Shown: piece after piece, positions 15,938-16,085 of the stretch
Layout: each line of letters begins with the position of its first letter
Position numbering within the stretch: position 1 is the first letter of the stretch
Program-made: the position numbers and the translations under genes
Assembly: GCA_964455095.1 (NCBI GenBank)
Contig: CAYVUV010000154.1
Location: 1-16,085 of the forward strand
DNA: 16,085 nt
From: CAYVUV01 sp964455095
Lineage (GTDB): Bacteria; Desulfobacterota; Binatia; HRBIN30; CADEER01
Reading direction: 5' to 3'
The notes under the pieces: generated by a model
The model's input: only the letters and a program-made list of their open reading frames with translations
Databases searched by the model: none
What the model was told of the DNA's origin: nothing

Positions 15938-16085
15938 ATGAGGGCGCGGGGACAGGGGGAGGCGCTAGCGGTCCTGCGCGGGGCGCTGCGCGCTGGCGGG
16001 TTCGCGGCCGATTGGCTGTCGCAGCGGTTGGGGATCTCGTTCCCCGACGATGTCGGATTGCTCAACCGCGCGCCGGCGCTCGAAC
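15938..16085 (+). CDS. Probable methyltransferase, N-terminal fragment (3' end outside window)
   Basis: Forty-nine codons are open from ATG at 15938 to the window edge. The translation has a basic start, then ALAVLRGALRAGGFAADWL, LGISFPDD and NRAPALE. This helix-turn pattern with a GF and an LGI step resembles the N-terminal domain in front of some SAM-dependent (HemK-like) methyltransferases, but the catalytic domain is not in view. No clear ribosome site precedes the ATG. Both the coding call and the family are tentative. Confidence 0.4.
   Translation, partial: MRARGQGEALAVLRGALRAGGFAADWLSQRLGISFPDDVGLLNRAPALE

Noticed and set aside
15856..16065. 69-codon minus-strand frame at the right end
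   Set aside because: It has no ribosome site or motif and overlaps the more protein-like plus-strand frame starting at 15938.

Overview
The window is GC-rich chromosomal DNA from a bacterium, with coding dense on both strands. I see no mobile element, CRISPR array, rRNA or tRNA. Three things together suggest a soil- or sediment-type deltaproteobacterial lineage such as Candidatus Binatota/Binatia or a myxobacterial relative: a secreted protein with myxococcal-type cysteine-rich modules joined by Thr-Pro linkers, paired acyl-CoA dehydrogenases beside a P450 and a thioesterase, and an ATP-type PEP carboxykinase. This placement is inference from gene style only; no marker gene is present.

Left part (1-3986): the C-terminal end of a cytochrome P450 (+) runs into a large exported modular protein (-) with a strong hairpin between the two stop codons. 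Next, on the minus strand, is a TesB-like acyl-CoA thioesterase. Middle left (4004-7605): two related sensor histidine kinases on the minus strand. The first-transcribed is a membrane kinase with a Cache-like sensor and HAMP. The second is a soluble GAF kinase whose ATG overlaps the first gene's stop by four bases. No response regulator is visible. Middle (7732-10819, +): an unrecognised 186-aa protein, then pckA with all catalytic residues, then a small class III nucleotidyl cyclase-like protein that has lost key catalytic positions. The end of this last gene overlaps, tail to tail, a minus-strand operon.

Right part: the minus-strand operon runs PTPS/QueD-family protein -> mono-haem cytochrome c lipoprotein -> leucyl aminopeptidase, with gaps of 6 and 17 bases. 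Divergent from it is a plus-strand pair of acyl-CoA dehydrogenase genes that looks like the heteromeric (alpha2beta2) FadE type: one subunit carries the catalytic features and the other is degenerate. The window ends with a small three-helix membrane protein (-) and the first 49 codons of a probable methyltransferase (+).

Functionally the P450, thioesterase and dehydrogenase pair fit beta-oxidation or modification of a lipid-like substrate, and PEP carboxykinase fits gluconeogenic growth on such carbon. They are separate transcription units, so this link is inference. I did not find a clearly new defence or mobile system. The most distinctive items are the modular secreted protein, the degenerate cyclase behind pckA, the ExxHGH pterin enzyme and the coupled kinase pair.
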